Assembly (NCBI RefSeq): GCF_019049245.1
Contig: NZ_JAGMUK010000024.1
Location: 1-64,000, forward strand
From: Streptomyces sp. AC555_RSS877
GTDB taxonomy: Bacteria > Actinomycetota > Actinomycetes > Streptomycetales > Streptomycetaceae
DNA length: 64,000 nucleotides
Direction of reading: 5' to 3'
This document shows positions 43,037 through 51,047 of the stretch, piece by piece. Positions within the stretch are counted from its first letter, which is position 1, and every line of letters begins with the position of its first letter. The translations under genes and the position numbers were made by a program. The notes beneath the pieces were generated by a model, which saw only the letters and a program-made list of their open reading frames with translations, ran no database searches and was not told the origin of the DNA.

Positions 43037-43648
43037 GTGGCGAGAGTGCGGTTGAGCGTGGCGGAGCGGCGCGAGGAGCTGTTGCGGGCCGCGATCGAGC
43101 AGATCGAGGTGCGGGGCGTGGCGGCGGTCAGGATCGCCGACGTGGCCTCGGCGCTCGGCGTGAGCAACGCACTGGTCCTCTATCACTTCTCCACGAAGGA
43201 GAAGCTGGTCGCCGCCGCGTTCACGTACGCGGCCGAGGACGACCTCGCCCACCTTCGCAAACTGCTGGGCCGCCGCACCACGGCGCTGCGCCGGCTGCGG
43301 GCGGCGGTGCGCTGGTACGCCCCGACCGGCCCGGCCAAGGGCTGGCGGCTGTGGATCGAGGGCTGGGCGGCCGCGCTGCGCGAGCCCGCGCTCCAGGACG
43401 TCACCCGCGACCTCGACCGGCGGTGGAAGGCCGCCCTCGCCGAGGTGATCGCCGAGGGCGTGGCCGCGGGCGAGTTCCCCTGCCCCGACCCGGGCGGCAC
43501 CGCCCTGCGCCTCACGGCCCTGCTGGACGGGCTCGCCGTACAGCTCACGTCGTACTCGGGCGCGGTCTCGCGGTCGCGGGCGCAGGAGTGGGTGGACGAG
43601 GCGCTGGCCCGTGAACTGGGGCTGGCGCGGGAGGCGTTGACCACGTAG
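43037..43648 (+). CDS. TetR-family transcriptional regulator
   Basis: Predicted 203 residues from a GTG. The N-terminal helix-turn-helix is IRIADVASALGVSNALVLYHFSTKEKLVAAAF in outline (residues 33-64), with a C-terminal helical ligand domain including LLDGLAVQLTSYSG, as in BetI-like members. It lies 122 bases downstream of the Leu/Val dehydrogenase gene, its most likely target along with itself. The ligand is unknown. Confidence 0.88.
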   Translation: MARVRLSVAERREELLRAAIEQIEVRGVAAVRIADVASALGVSNALVLYHFSTKEKLVAAAFTYAAEDDLAHLRKLLGRRTTALRRLRAAVRWYAPTGPAKGWRLWIEGWAAALREPALQDVTRDLDRRWKAALAEVIAEGVAAGEFPCPDPGGTALRLTALLDGLAVQLTSYSGAVSRSRAQEWVDEALARELGLAREALTT

Positions 43649-43741
43649 GGCACCGAGGCCCCCACCCGCGTGAGCCACCACGCCCCGCCGCGCCCCGCCC
43701 CGCCCCGCCCGCATGAGCCGAGCGCCCAGCCACGCCGGACA

Positions 43742-43773
43742 CCCTCAAGCCCTCAAGCCCTCAAGCCCTCACG
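43742..43773. repeat. Tandem CCCTCAAG repeat
   Basis: CCCTCAAG occurs three times in perfect tandem, then once as CCCTCACG, in the space between the TetR gene and the convergent SGNH esterase gene. A GC-rich CCCCG run precedes it. It looks like a simple-sequence expansion; no function is proposed. Confidence 0.75.
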
Positions 43774-43797
43774 CACACGCCTCACTCCCGCGCGCCC

Positions 43798-44616
43798 TCA
43801 CGCCACCGAAGCGATCCGCGTCTTGATGTCGTCCGGCGACAGTCGGCCCTTGGCGATCACGTGGTCCCCGGAGGACTCCCCACGCAGCCGGCGGCCGATC
43901 CACGGCACCAGGTACTCGCGCGCCCAGTGCACGTTGTCCCGCCGGACCTCGAGCGTGCCGCGCGGCGGCAATGGCGGCCAGGGCTGGTCCGGGTCGGCCG
44001 GGATCTCCAGGCCGAGGACCTGCCCCGCGCGCAGCGCCACACGCGTGTGCCCGTCCGCCGACAGGTGGAGCCGGTCACCGTCCCAGGCCCGCCGGTCCTG
44101 AATGGTCTTCAGGGACCACAGGTCGAGCACCGGACAGCCGTGGCGGTCGGCGATGGCCCGCACATGTCCGTTGTAGGTCGCGATCTTGCCGCGCAGATGC
44201 TTGAGGACGGGCACGCCACGGGTGTCGAACCCGGTCGTCACCATCACCGTGCCCGCGACGGCGGTGAGCTGGACCACCGCCCGCTCGAAACGCTCGGCGA
44301 CCTCGTCGGGGTCGGTGCCGGGCCGCAGGATGTCGTTGCCGCCGGCACAGAAGGAGACCAGGTCCGGGGCCAGTTCGAGGGCCTGCGGAAGCTGGTCCTC
44401 CACCACCTGGTCGAGCAGTTTCCCGCGGACCGCGAGGTTCGCGTACCTGAAGTCGCCCTCGGGCCGCCGGTCCGCGAGCAGGACCGCGAACCGGTCGGCC
44501 CAGCCGACGAACGACCCGTCGGGGCCGGGATCGCCCACGCCCTCGGTGAAGCTGTCCCCCACCGCCACGTACGACCCGATCACTGATCTGTTGTCACTCT
44601 TCGAATCGTCTGCCAC
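43798..44616 (-). CDS. SGNH/GDSL hydrolase family protein
   Basis: Predicted 272 residues. Block I is YVAVGDSFTEGVGDP (nucleophile Ser), block II has the Gly in NLAVRGKLL, block III is SFCAGGNDILRPG (Asn), and block V is WDGDRLHLSADGH (Asp-x-x-His). There is no signal peptide, so it is probably intracellular, as for the common Streptomyces GDSL paralogues. The C-terminal 60 residues are basic. The ester substrate is unknown. Confidence 0.88.
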   Translation of the reverse strand: MADDSKSDNRSVIGSYVAVGDSFTEGVGDPGPDGSFVGWADRFAVLLADRRPEGDFRYANLAVRGKLLDQVVEDQLPQALELAPDLVSFCAGGNDILRPGTDPDEVAERFERAVVQLTAVAGTVMVTTGFDTRGVPVLKHLRGKIATYNGHVRAIADRHGCPVLDLWSLKTIQDRRAWDGDRLHLSADGHTRVALRAGQVLGLEIPADPDQPWPPLPPRGTLEVRRDNVHWAREYLVPWIGRRLRGESSGDHVIAKGRLSPDDIKTRIASVA

Positions 44617-44728
44617 GTCGGCCCATGATTCCCCTTGGGATGTGAGCTACGCGACCGTAGGAAAGGGTTGACGGGCGGTGAGATAAGCCACTCTTCAAGG
44701 ATTGGTCAAAGCAGGAATAGCCCTGCCC

Positions 44729-45445
44729 TCACCGCTGTTGCGTCGGCAACCGCCACACCCGGAACCCGCTGATCCGGAAATGGCTCCAGGTGGTCCGGAA
44801 GGCGAAGTGCCCGCTCGTGTAGGGCTCGGGGTCGCTGTAGTCGAAGACGAGCCGCCCGTTGTTCCACCACCGGACGCGCGAGCCGTCGCAGACGATCCGG
44901 ACCCGGTTCGGCTCGTTGGGCACGAGCAGCGGCTCGGTGTAGTCGAACACGAGTGGCCGGACGCCCGCCTCTCCGACGTAGCGGCGCAGCCTGGTCGTGG
45001 TGTTGGTGTTGGCTCCGTAGCCGGCGTAGTACGTCTTGAGGAAGTCGTACTCCGCGAGCGCCCCGCCCCGCCGGACGGCGAAGAGGTCGTCGGGGGAACG
45101 GACGTCGACGGCGTTCCAGAAGTTGTTGAGGTCGGAGACCCGGTCGTTGACCCCGCCCGCCGACACCGGCGTGGCGGTGCACTCCAGGACGTACGGCCCT
45201 TCGAGCCGCTTCTTGAACCAGACCGTCGCGCCGGCGGGCACGTCGATCTCCAGGATCCCGCGGGCGGCGGTGACGGTGCCGCCTTTCTCGAGTTCCACCG
45301 CCCACTGACCGAGACCGCGGCGAAAGTCGTCGTGGGCGATCAGCCGGCGATGGCGAGGCGTGGCGCTCGCGTCGGTCGCGGGGGCGAGGGCGGCCAGGGC
45401 GGCGCCCGCGGTGAGGGCTCCGAAGGCTCTTCGCGTGGTCGTCAC
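44729..45445 (-). CDS. Tat-exported concanavalin-like protein (DUF6250/YesU-like)
   Basis: Predicted 238 residues. A twin-arginine signal (MTTTRRAFGALTAGAALAAL) ends near residue 29. The mature part is beta-rich and resembles the jelly-roll family related to YesU/DUF1961 (DDFRRGLGQWAVELEKGG, NNFWNAVDVRSP, VRWWNNGRLVFDY, FRTTWSHFRISGFRVW), often linked to plant-polysaccharide breakdown. Catalytic residues cannot be named. It stands alone, divergent from nothing close, with a terminator hairpin of the neighbouring M23 gene beyond its promoter. Confidence 0.75.
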   Translation of the reverse strand: MTTTRRAFGALTAGAALAALAPATDASATPRHRRLIAHDDFRRGLGQWAVELEKGGTVTAARGILEIDVPAGATVWFKKRLEGPYVLECTATPVSAGGVNDRVSDLNNFWNAVDVRSPDDLFAVRRGGALAEYDFLKTYYAGYGANTNTTTRLRRYVGEAGVRPLVFDYTEPLLVPNEPNRVRIVCDGSRVRWWNNGRLVFDYSDPEPYTSGHFAFRTTWSHFRISGFRVWRLPTQQR

Positions 45446-45617
45446 GGGAGACTGCTCCTTCCGGGAGGGTGATGGAGGACTTCGGCACAGACGGAGAAAG
45501 CGCTTGCACCGCTGCGGAGTTCACTGTGTCCTCTCACTCCCCTCGCTGTCGACGCTCCGGCCGCCCCTGCCACAAGACCGCAACGAAGTGATCATGAGCA
45601 AGGAAGGGCGAACACCC

Positions 45618-45653
45618 CGAAGGCCGGACCCGGGGATCGGGGTCCGGCCTTCG
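45618..45653 (-). terminator. Strong hairpin terminator after the M23 peptidase gene
   Basis: CGAAGGCCGGACCC and GGGTCCGGCCTTCG form a perfect 14-base-pair stem with an 8-base loop, 39 bases after the stop of the LysM-M23 gene. It would work on either strand; its position suits the minus-strand transcript. Confidence 0.8.
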
Positions 45654-45691
45654 GTGGCGTGCGGGGCACCCTCAGAGCGCCGGAAGGAGCG

Positions 45692-46690
45692 TCAGCCGAC
45701 GGCGACACCCTTCGAGCGGAGGTAGGCGACCGGGTCCACGTCCGAGCCGTAGTCCGGCGTGGTGCGGATCTCGAAGTGCAGGTGCGGGCCGGTCACGTTG
45801 CCGGTCGCGCCGGAGAGGCCGAGCTGCTGGCCGGCGGTCACCGACTGGCCGCTGGAGACCGAGAGCGAGGACAGGTGGGCGTACTGGGCGTAGTAGCCGT
45901 CGGCGAGCCTGACGACGACCTGGTTGCCGTACGCGCCGCCCCAGCCCGCGGAGACGACCGTGCCCGCGCCGACCGCCTTCAAAGAGGTGCCGGTCGGGAC
46001 GACGAAGTCGACGCCGGTGTGGTAGCCGCTGGACCACATGCTGCCCGCCGTGCGGTAGGCGGTGCCCACGCCGGCACCGCTCACCGGGGAGCTGAAGCCG
46101 CTGGAGGTGGCGGCGGTGTCGGCACTCTGGGTGGCCGACTCGGTCTTCGCCGAGGAGGAAGAGGACTTCGACGACGCGGACGAATCCGATGAATCGGACG
46201 AAGAAGCCGAAGTCGACGACTTCGAGGACTTCTTCGACGACTTCGACGAAGAGTCCGAGGGAGCCGACGACTTGGGCGTGCCCGTCGTGGCCTTCTTGCC
46301 GATCGAGAGCTTCAGACCGGGGTGGATCAGCGACGGGTCGTCGCCGACGGCCTCACGGTTGTCGGCGTAGAGCTTCTTCCAGCCACCGCTGACATCCTGC
46401 TCGTCCGCGATCTTCGCGAGATAGTCACCGGCCCGCACGGAGTACGTCTTCGTGCCCGCGGTCTGCGCAGAGGCCTTCTTTTCGGCCGCGGCCTTTTCGG
46501 CCACCTTCGTCACGGTGGCCGGAACGGACGACTGAACGGCCTTTTCCGAAACGGACTGCGCAGTGGCGGCGTGCGCGCCGGTGGCCCCGAGAAGCGGGAG
46601 GGCAAGTGCGGCGCCGCCGGTTCCGGCGGCGGCGATGGAGCGAGTGAAGCGCTGGGACTTCGGTCGGCGGTGCTTACCCTTCGCGGGCAT
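45692..46690 (-). CDS. LysM-M23 peptidoglycan endopeptidase
   Basis: Predicted 332 residues. After an N-terminal signal region (AAAGTGGAALALPLLGATGAHA) come a LysM domain (TYSVRAGDYLAKIADEQDVSGGWKKLYADN in outline, about residues 79-130), a Ser/Lys linker of about 50 residues, and an M23 domain with GYHTGVDF (His-x3-Asp zinc ligands) and TGPHLHFEIRT (HLH ligand). It cleaves peptidoglycan cross-links during growth or germination. A GGAGAGGA ribosome site sits at the 3' edge of a c-di-AMP riboswitch, so expression should fall with c-di-AMP. Confidence 0.92.
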   Translation of the reverse strand: MPAKGKHRRPKSQRFTRSIAAAGTGGAALALPLLGATGAHAATAQSVSEKAVQSSVPATVTKVAEKAAAEKKASAQTAGTKTYSVRAGDYLAKIADEQDVSGGWKKLYADNREAVGDDPSLIHPGLKLSIGKKATTGTPKSSAPSDSSSKSSKKSSKSSTSASSSDSSDSSASSKSSSSSAKTESATQSADTAATSSGFSSPVSGAGVGTAYRTAGSMWSSGYHTGVDFVVPTGTSLKAVGAGTVVSAGWGGAYGNQVVVRLADGYYAQYAHLSSLSVSSGQSVTAGQQLGLSGATGNVTGPHLHFEIRTTPDYGSDVDPVAYLRSKGVAVG

Positions 46691-46705
46691 GGCGAATTCC
46701 TCTCC

Positions 46706-46880
46706 GGCGCCTGCGAGGTGAGCTGTCGGGTGCGGACTGGAGATGCCCGGCCGTACCGAAGTACGGCTTAACCCCTAGCCGTTCCGGAGACCGGAACAGG
46801 CGGTTCTACCTGTGGGTCCCCCGCTCCTGCCGTGTACGGGTGATTGTGTGCGGGCTCCGGGCGGCGGCAGGATTGGGCGT
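46706..46880 (-). ncRNA. c-di-AMP riboswitch (ydaO-yuaA type) in the M23 leader
   Basis: Read on the minus strand the leader contains the conserved blocks of actinobacterial ydaO aptamers in order: AATCCTGCCG, GGAGCGGGGGACCCA, GGGGTTAAGCCG, CGGCCGGGCATCTCC, and CACCCGACAGCTCACCTCG, then a 3' stem strand GGCG next to the ribosome site. Internal helices such as GCCGTACTTCGGTACGGC are visible. This element binds cyclic di-AMP and in Streptomyces commonly precedes genes for LysM-bearing cell-wall hydrolases, which is what follows here. The outer boundaries are approximate. Confidence 0.88.
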
Positions 46881-47159
46881 CCGTCCGGATCGGAGGTGAA
46901 CGTAAGCGACCAAGACGCAAAGGGACAAGTAAGTGGTTGCGTTTGAATGCGTTTCTGTTGGTCACCTGAGAGAATTGCCCGTCACACTGAGTGCATTGAG
47001 GACTGGCCTTTTCGCCAAACACCCTTGTGAAACATGTTGATTACGTGAACATGACGGGCGACACACGGTCACGAATATGACGCTCCTCACGTAAGGCCTC
47101 CCCAGGCGCCTTAATTCCAGATGGAGTTGGAACGAAGGTACCAATTCGGGCAGAAAGCC
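46881..47159. other. Intergenic region upstream of the riboswitch
   Basis: This 279-base, unusually AT-rich stretch lies between the GH36 stop and the riboswitch. It must hold the promoter for the M23 transcript. On the minus strand TTGTCC-17-TTACGT (46930-46902) is a weak candidate. No gene or long repeat was found. Confidence 0.5.
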
Positions 47160-49232
47160 CTAGATGCGACGCAGGCGGAGAACCGTCGCATCGAGGTCAC
47201 CGTGCAGCCCCGTCCGCAGCCCGTGATGCAGCAGTACGGCACCTCGGTGAACTTCGCCCGTTTCGCGGCATTCATACGATGCTGACGGGTCGAGGCCTCG
47301 CAGGCGCAGCGCCGGTACGGGCTCGCCGTGGTGCTGCGCCTGGAGCCAGGCCAGGACGACGGCCTCGTCGCCCAGCACGTACTGCACCGCGCTCAGCCCG
47401 CCCTCCGGGGGCCGCAGCCGGTGGAGGTCGCCGCGCTGCACGAGGGGGCGGATCTCCTTGTAGAGATCCACCCAGTCGCGGGCCTCGGCAAGCTCCTCCT
47501 CGGTCCACTCGGCGAGGTCTCCGCCGACGCCGAGCACCCCGGCCATGGCACTCACGAAGCGGAACCGCAACGAGCTGACCCGGCCGTTGAGCTGGGTGTT
47601 GGGGCTGTCGGTGACCCAGGCGGCCATGACCCGGGCGGGGTGGATCTGACTGAAGCCGTGCTGGATGGCGAGCCGGTCGAGCGGGTCGGTGTTGTCCGAG
47701 GTCCACACCTGGTCCGTACGGCTCATCACACCGAGGTCGATGCGGCCGCCGCCGCCCGAGCACGACTCGAAGGCGACGCCCGGGTGGGCGGCCCGCAGCC
47801 GGTCCAGCAGGCGGTACAGCGCGTGCACGTGGTCGACCCACAGGCGCTGCGGATCGGGCTCGCCGGGCCAGCCCGCGTCGGTGAAGCAGCGGTTGAAGTC
47901 CCACTTCACGTAGTCGATCGGGGCACTGGAGAGGAGCTCGTTGAGCTGCCCCCAGAGGTATTCCTGGACGTCCTCGCGCGCGAGGTTCAGGACGAGTTGA
48001 TTGCGCAGTTCCGTCCGCTTTCGTCCCGGCTGGTACTGCACCCAGTCCGGGTGGGCCCGGTACAGCTCACTGTCCGGGTTGACCATCTCCGGCTCGACCC
48101 AGATGCCGAACTGCATACCGAGGGCGTGGACGTAGTCGCCGAGCGGCTTGAGACCGCCGGGGAAGCGGTCGGGGTTGGGCTTCCAGTCGCCGAGCCCGGC
48201 GCGGTCACTGGTGCGGGCCCCGAACCAGCCGTCGTCGACGACGAACAGCTCGACGCCCATCGCCGCGGCCCGCCGCGCCAGCACCCCCTGCTGCTCCTCG
48301 GAGATGTCGAACTCCGTGGCCTCCCAGGAGTTGAACAGCACCGGCCGGTCCTGGTCCGCGTCCGGGATCACGTACGCACGCTGGTAGGCGTGCCAGGCGC
48401 GGCTCGCCCCGCCGAAGCCGCCGTCGCTGAACAGGCCGGCGAAGACGGGCGTCGTGAAGGCCTCCCCCGCCGCCAGCCGCAGCAGGCCGGAGTCGTCGTA
48501 TCCGGCCCCGCCGGTGATCTGTACGCTCGCGTCCGGGAGTTGGGCGACGGCGATCCGCCAGGACCCGGACCAGCCGAGGGCGCAGCCGTAGACCTCGCCG
48601 CGCTCCTCGGTCGCGTCGGTGTCGAGCGCCACCCAGGGCAGGTGCTGGTGTCCGGTGTGGCCGCGGCGGCTGCCGATGACCTTCTCACCGTAGGTGAGGG
48701 GGGAGCGTACGAGCCGGGACTCGGCGGCCCAGCGGCCGTGCAGCTGGGACAGGCGCCAGCCGTCGCGGTCGGGCAGGGTCCAGGCGGCGGAGTCGGCGCG
48801 CAGGAGCTCCCGGGCCGGCCCGTCGTTGTCCAGGGTCACCCAGCGTTCGACGACGTCGTGGCGCATCCGGTAATGCAGCGTGATCGCCAGCCCGCCGTCG
48901 CGGAACCGCAGCCGCAGCTCGTCCTCCTCCGCACGCTCGCAGGCCTCGAAGGACCACTCGGTGCCGCGCCCCTCCTCCGTGCGCACCGACAGGGCGGGCC
49001 GGACGAAGCGGGGGCCGCCCTCGACGGGGTACTCCTCGCGGCCGTCGAGCGGGGACTCGAAGGGCCAGTAGTCCGGCAGTGGACGTACGGCGAGCGCCTC
49101 GGCGTCGGCGAGAGCGATCCGTGGCCCCCAGTGCAGGTGCAGGAGCTCGTCGTCGGCCGTGAGGTGGACGGCGTAACTGCTGGTCGGCCCGGACAGGAGC
49201 CATGTGCGGCCGTTCTCGGCGATCTCCAGCAT
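47160..49232 (-). CDS. GH36 alpha-galactosidase
   Basis: Predicted 690 residues from the ATG at 49232 (GAGGGA upstream). The nucleophile Asp is in DYVKWDFNRC, the acid/base Asp in WTSDNTDPLDR (SDxxD), and the substrate loop in FESCSGGGGRIDLGVMSRTDQ; VDDGWFGARTSDRAGLGDW and GIWVEPEMVNPDSELY are further family blocks. The N-terminal beta-supersandwich domain covers about 300 residues. There is no signal peptide, so it acts on alpha-galactosides imported into the cell. No transporter or regulator gene is adjacent. Confidence 0.93.
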   Translation of the reverse strand: MLEIAENGRTWLLSGPTSSYAVHLTADDELLHLHWGPRIALADAEALAVRPLPDYWPFESPLDGREEYPVEGGPRFVRPALSVRTEEGRGTEWSFEACERAEEDELRLRFRDGGLAITLHYRMRHDVVERWVTLDNDGPARELLRADSAAWTLPDRDGWRLSQLHGRWAAESRLVRSPLTYGEKVIGSRRGHTGHQHLPWVALDTDATEERGEVYGCALGWSGSWRIAVAQLPDASVQITGGAGYDDSGLLRLAAGEAFTTPVFAGLFSDGGFGGASRAWHAYQRAYVIPDADQDRPVLFNSWEATEFDISEEQQGVLARRAAAMGVELFVVDDGWFGARTSDRAGLGDWKPNPDRFPGGLKPLGDYVHALGMQFGIWVEPEMVNPDSELYRAHPDWVQYQPGRKRTELRNQLVLNLAREDVQEYLWGQLNELLSSAPIDYVKWDFNRCFTDAGWPGEPDPQRLWVDHVHALYRLLDRLRAAHPGVAFESCSGGGGRIDLGVMSRTDQVWTSDNTDPLDRLAIQHGFSQIHPARVMAAWVTDSPNTQLNGRVSSLRFRFVSAMAGVLGVGGDLAEWTEEELAEARDWVDLYKEIRPLVQRGDLHRLRPPEGGLSAVQYVLGDEAVVLAWLQAQHHGEPVPALRLRGLDPSASYECRETGEVHRGAVLLHHGLRTGLHGDLDATVLRLRRI

Positions 49233-49251
49233 GCAGTCCCTCACAGATTCA

Positions 49252-49271
49252 AACAGACGCGAACAGGTGCG
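49252..49271. repeat. 10-base direct repeat upstream of the GH36 gene
   Basis: AACAGACGCG and AACAGGTGCG are adjacent 10-base near-copies (8 of 10 match), one helical turn apart, about 20 bases upstream of the GH36 start. Such tandem repeats can be sites for DeoR- or LacI-type sugar regulators. Evidence is weak. Confidence 0.3.
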
Positions 49272-49413
49272 CTCAAGCAGCAACATCATCAAGGTCCGTG
49301 CGCCCTCGGTGCAACGCCTGTGGACAACTCATTGCCCCAGGAACCCATGTCGTATCGTCGAGTGGGTGCCCGTCGCCGAGCCGCGTCGGCGGGACGGAGT
49401 GGGAGGAGCTTTC

Positions 49414-50211
49414 GTGACGCAGCAGGTCCCGTCGACCGAACCGCAGCTGACCGCAGTGCGCAACTTCCGGGACGTGGGCGGGCTGCCGACGGTGGACGGA
49501 CGGCGGGTCAGGCACGGCGTGCTGTTCCGCAGCGGTCACCTCGCGCACGCGACCGAGGAGGACTCCGCGTTCCTCGCATCCCTGGGGCTGCACACGATCT
49601 TCGACTTCCGCAATGCCGCGGACCAGAAGCTGGAGGGTCCCGACGTCGAGCTGGAGGGCGTGCGCAATGTGAACCTTCCGCTGAGCGACCCGGCGGACGG
49701 CGCGGAGTTCTGGAGGATGGTCCGCGACGGCGACCTGGACCAGCTGCGCGAGCTGCTGTCCGACGGCAGGGCCGCGAACCGGATGATCGCGTCGTACCGC
49801 ATGATCATCAAGGAGCGCACCGGTGAGCACTCCCGGGTGCTGCGTTCGATCGCCGAGGACAGCGTCCCGGTGCTGATGCACTGCGCTGCGGGCAAGGACC
49901 GCGCCGGGCTGTCGATAGCGGTGACGCTGCTCGCCCTGGGTGTGGAGCGGGAGGCGATCGTCGAGGACTACCTGAAGTCGAACGCCAGGCACCGCCGCTA
50001 CAAGGTGCGCCGCAGCAGCAACGCCGCCTCGGCCTACTCCCCCGAGGTCATGGAACTGCTCAGCCCTCTGTTCGACGCGCGTGCCGAGTATCTGGCGACG
50101 GCCTTCGACACCATCGAGGAGACGTGGGGCGGCGTCGAGCCATACCTGGAGCAGGGGCTCGGAGTCACGCCCGAGATCCGGGAGCGGCTGCGGGAGCGGC
50201 TGCTCGACTGA
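49414..50211 (+). CDS. Tyrosine-protein phosphatase (Y_phosphatase3 type)
   Basis: Predicted 265 residues from the GTG at 49414 with GGAGGAG about 6 bases upstream. The active-site loop is VLMHCAAGKDRAGLSIAV (Cys nucleophile in HCxxGKDR), and RNFRDVGGLPTVDGRRV with LFRSGHL is the N-terminal signature. The family removes phosphate from protein tyrosine or from phosphoinositide-like lipids. It is divergent from GH36 and convergent with the hopanoid regulator genes; no functional tie to either is evident. Confidence 0.9.
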   Translation: MTQQVPSTEPQLTAVRNFRDVGGLPTVDGRRVRHGVLFRSGHLAHATEEDSAFLASLGLHTIFDFRNAADQKLEGPDVELEGVRNVNLPLSDPADGAEFWRMVRDGDLDQLRELLSDGRAANRMIASYRMIIKERTGEHSRVLRSIAEDSVPVLMHCAAGKDRAGLSIAVTLLALGVEREAIVEDYLKSNARHRRYKVRRSSNAASAYSPEVMELLSPLFDARAEYLATAFDTIEETWGGVEPYLEQGLGVTPEIRERLRERLLD

Positions 50212-50215
50212 CCGC

Positions 50216-50338
50216 TCACTGCTTGGCCCCCAGGGCGAACAGCAGGTAGATGAAGGCCGCGAACAGGTGCCCCACCGCCAGGTAGATGATCAGGCGCACC
50301 CACAGGGCGCGGGGGAACTTCTCCTCCATGTCGCTCAT
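50216..50338 (-). CDS. 40-residue membrane protein, last gene of the hopanoid locus
   Basis: The translation begins MSDMEEKFPRALWVRL and continues with a hydrophobic helix IIYLAVGHLFAAFIYLLFAL before a short GAKQ end, so it has one membrane segment and a charged cytoplasmic start. The ATG at 50338 overlaps the stop of the XRE-cupin gene as ATGA, a clear sign of coupled translation. A small membrane-protein gene occupies the same place in the S. coelicolor hopanoid locus. Its function is unknown; it could be a subunit or anchor for the pathway or regulator. Confidence 0.78.
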   Translation of the reverse strand: MSDMEEKFPRALWVRLIIYLAVGHLFAAFIYLLFALGAKQ

Positions 50339-50982
50339 GGCATGTCTCCGATGACGGGGCCCAGGCACAGCGCGGCCGTGGGACTCTGCAGCAGGGTGTG
50401 GACGAACAGGAGCTCCACGCCGCCGCGGTCCTCGGCGACGATGCGGTGCGGGGTCAGCGAGTCGAAGTGCGCGCTGTCGCCCGCCGCGAGCAGGTGCGTG
50501 GTGTCACCGAGGCGCAGCCGCAGCCGCCCCTCGAGCACGTACAGCCACTCCTCGCCGGGGTGCACGCGCACGATGTCGCCCTGGGAGCCATAGGGCACGC
50601 GGACCCGCAGGGCCTGCATGCCGCGGCCGGGTGCGCCGGCCGGCCAGTAGGTCCAGCCGCCCGCCGCGGTCGGTTCCATGTCGGCGGCGCGTACGACGGC
50701 GTCCTGGTCGGCGACCGTCTCGCCGAGCAGTTCCGAGACCGTCGTACCGTAGATACGGGCGAGCCCCAGCAGCATCGGCAACGAGGGCTGGCGCTGCCCG
50801 GTCTCCAGGCGGGAGAGGTGGGCGGGCGACAGCCCGGCGGCGCGGGCCGCGGCCTCCAGGGTGAGGGAGGCCCGGCGGCGCAGGGCACGCAACTGCGGTG
50901 CCACCAGAGGGACCGCCTGGGCCGCGAGGCCGGGCGGCCCGGGTGCGGTGTGCTCGGACTCGGGAGAGCTCATGCGCTCCAT
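50335..50982 (-). CDS. XRE-family regulator with cupin domain (hopanoid locus)
   Basis: Predicted 215 residues. The helix-turn-helix is LTLEAAARAAGLSPAHLSRLE, followed by a cupin (HPGEEWLYVLEGRLRLRLGDTTHLL, with AHFDSLTPHRIV). This is the usual architecture of ligand-sensing repressors. Two matched palindromes lie 13-47 bases upstream of the ATG at 50982 and are probably its own operator. A second in-frame ATG is at 50973; neither has an ideal ribosome site. Its position at the end of the hopanoid operon suggests control of that operon or of the small membrane protein. Confidence 0.88.
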   Translation of the reverse strand: MERMSSPESEHTAPGPPGLAAQAVPLVAPQLRALRRRASLTLEAAARAAGLSPAHLSRLETGQRQPSLPMLLGLARIYGTTVSELLGETVADQDAVVRAADMEPTAAGGWTYWPAGAPGRGMQALRVRVPYGSQGDIVRVHPGEEWLYVLEGRLRLRLGDTTHLLAAGDSAHFDSLTPHRIVAEDRGGVELLFVHTLLQSPTAALCLGPVIGDMP

Positions 50983-50994
50983 TCAGCCGGAGCC

Positions 50995-51029
50995 TTGCCT
51001 CTGTGGCAAATTTCTTGCCTCAGAGGCAA
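50995..51029. promoter_or_regulatory. Paired palindromes, likely operator of the XRE-cupin gene
   Basis: TTGCCTCTGTGGCAA (50995-51009) and TTGCCTCAGAGGCAA (51015-51029) are two copies of the same palindrome with start points 20 bases apart, that is about two helical turns on one DNA face. The second is perfect around a central A; the first has TTGCC/GGCAA arms. They lie in the 65-base gap between the aminotransferase stop and the XRE start. Confidence 0.7.
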
Positions 51030-51047
51030 AAGCTCCCGGAGCGCCCC

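Noticed and set aside
43742..43773. CCCTCAAG tandem repeats as a CRISPR-like or regulator array
   Set aside because: Units are 8 bases with no spacers, and they lie between convergent genes where operators are not expected.
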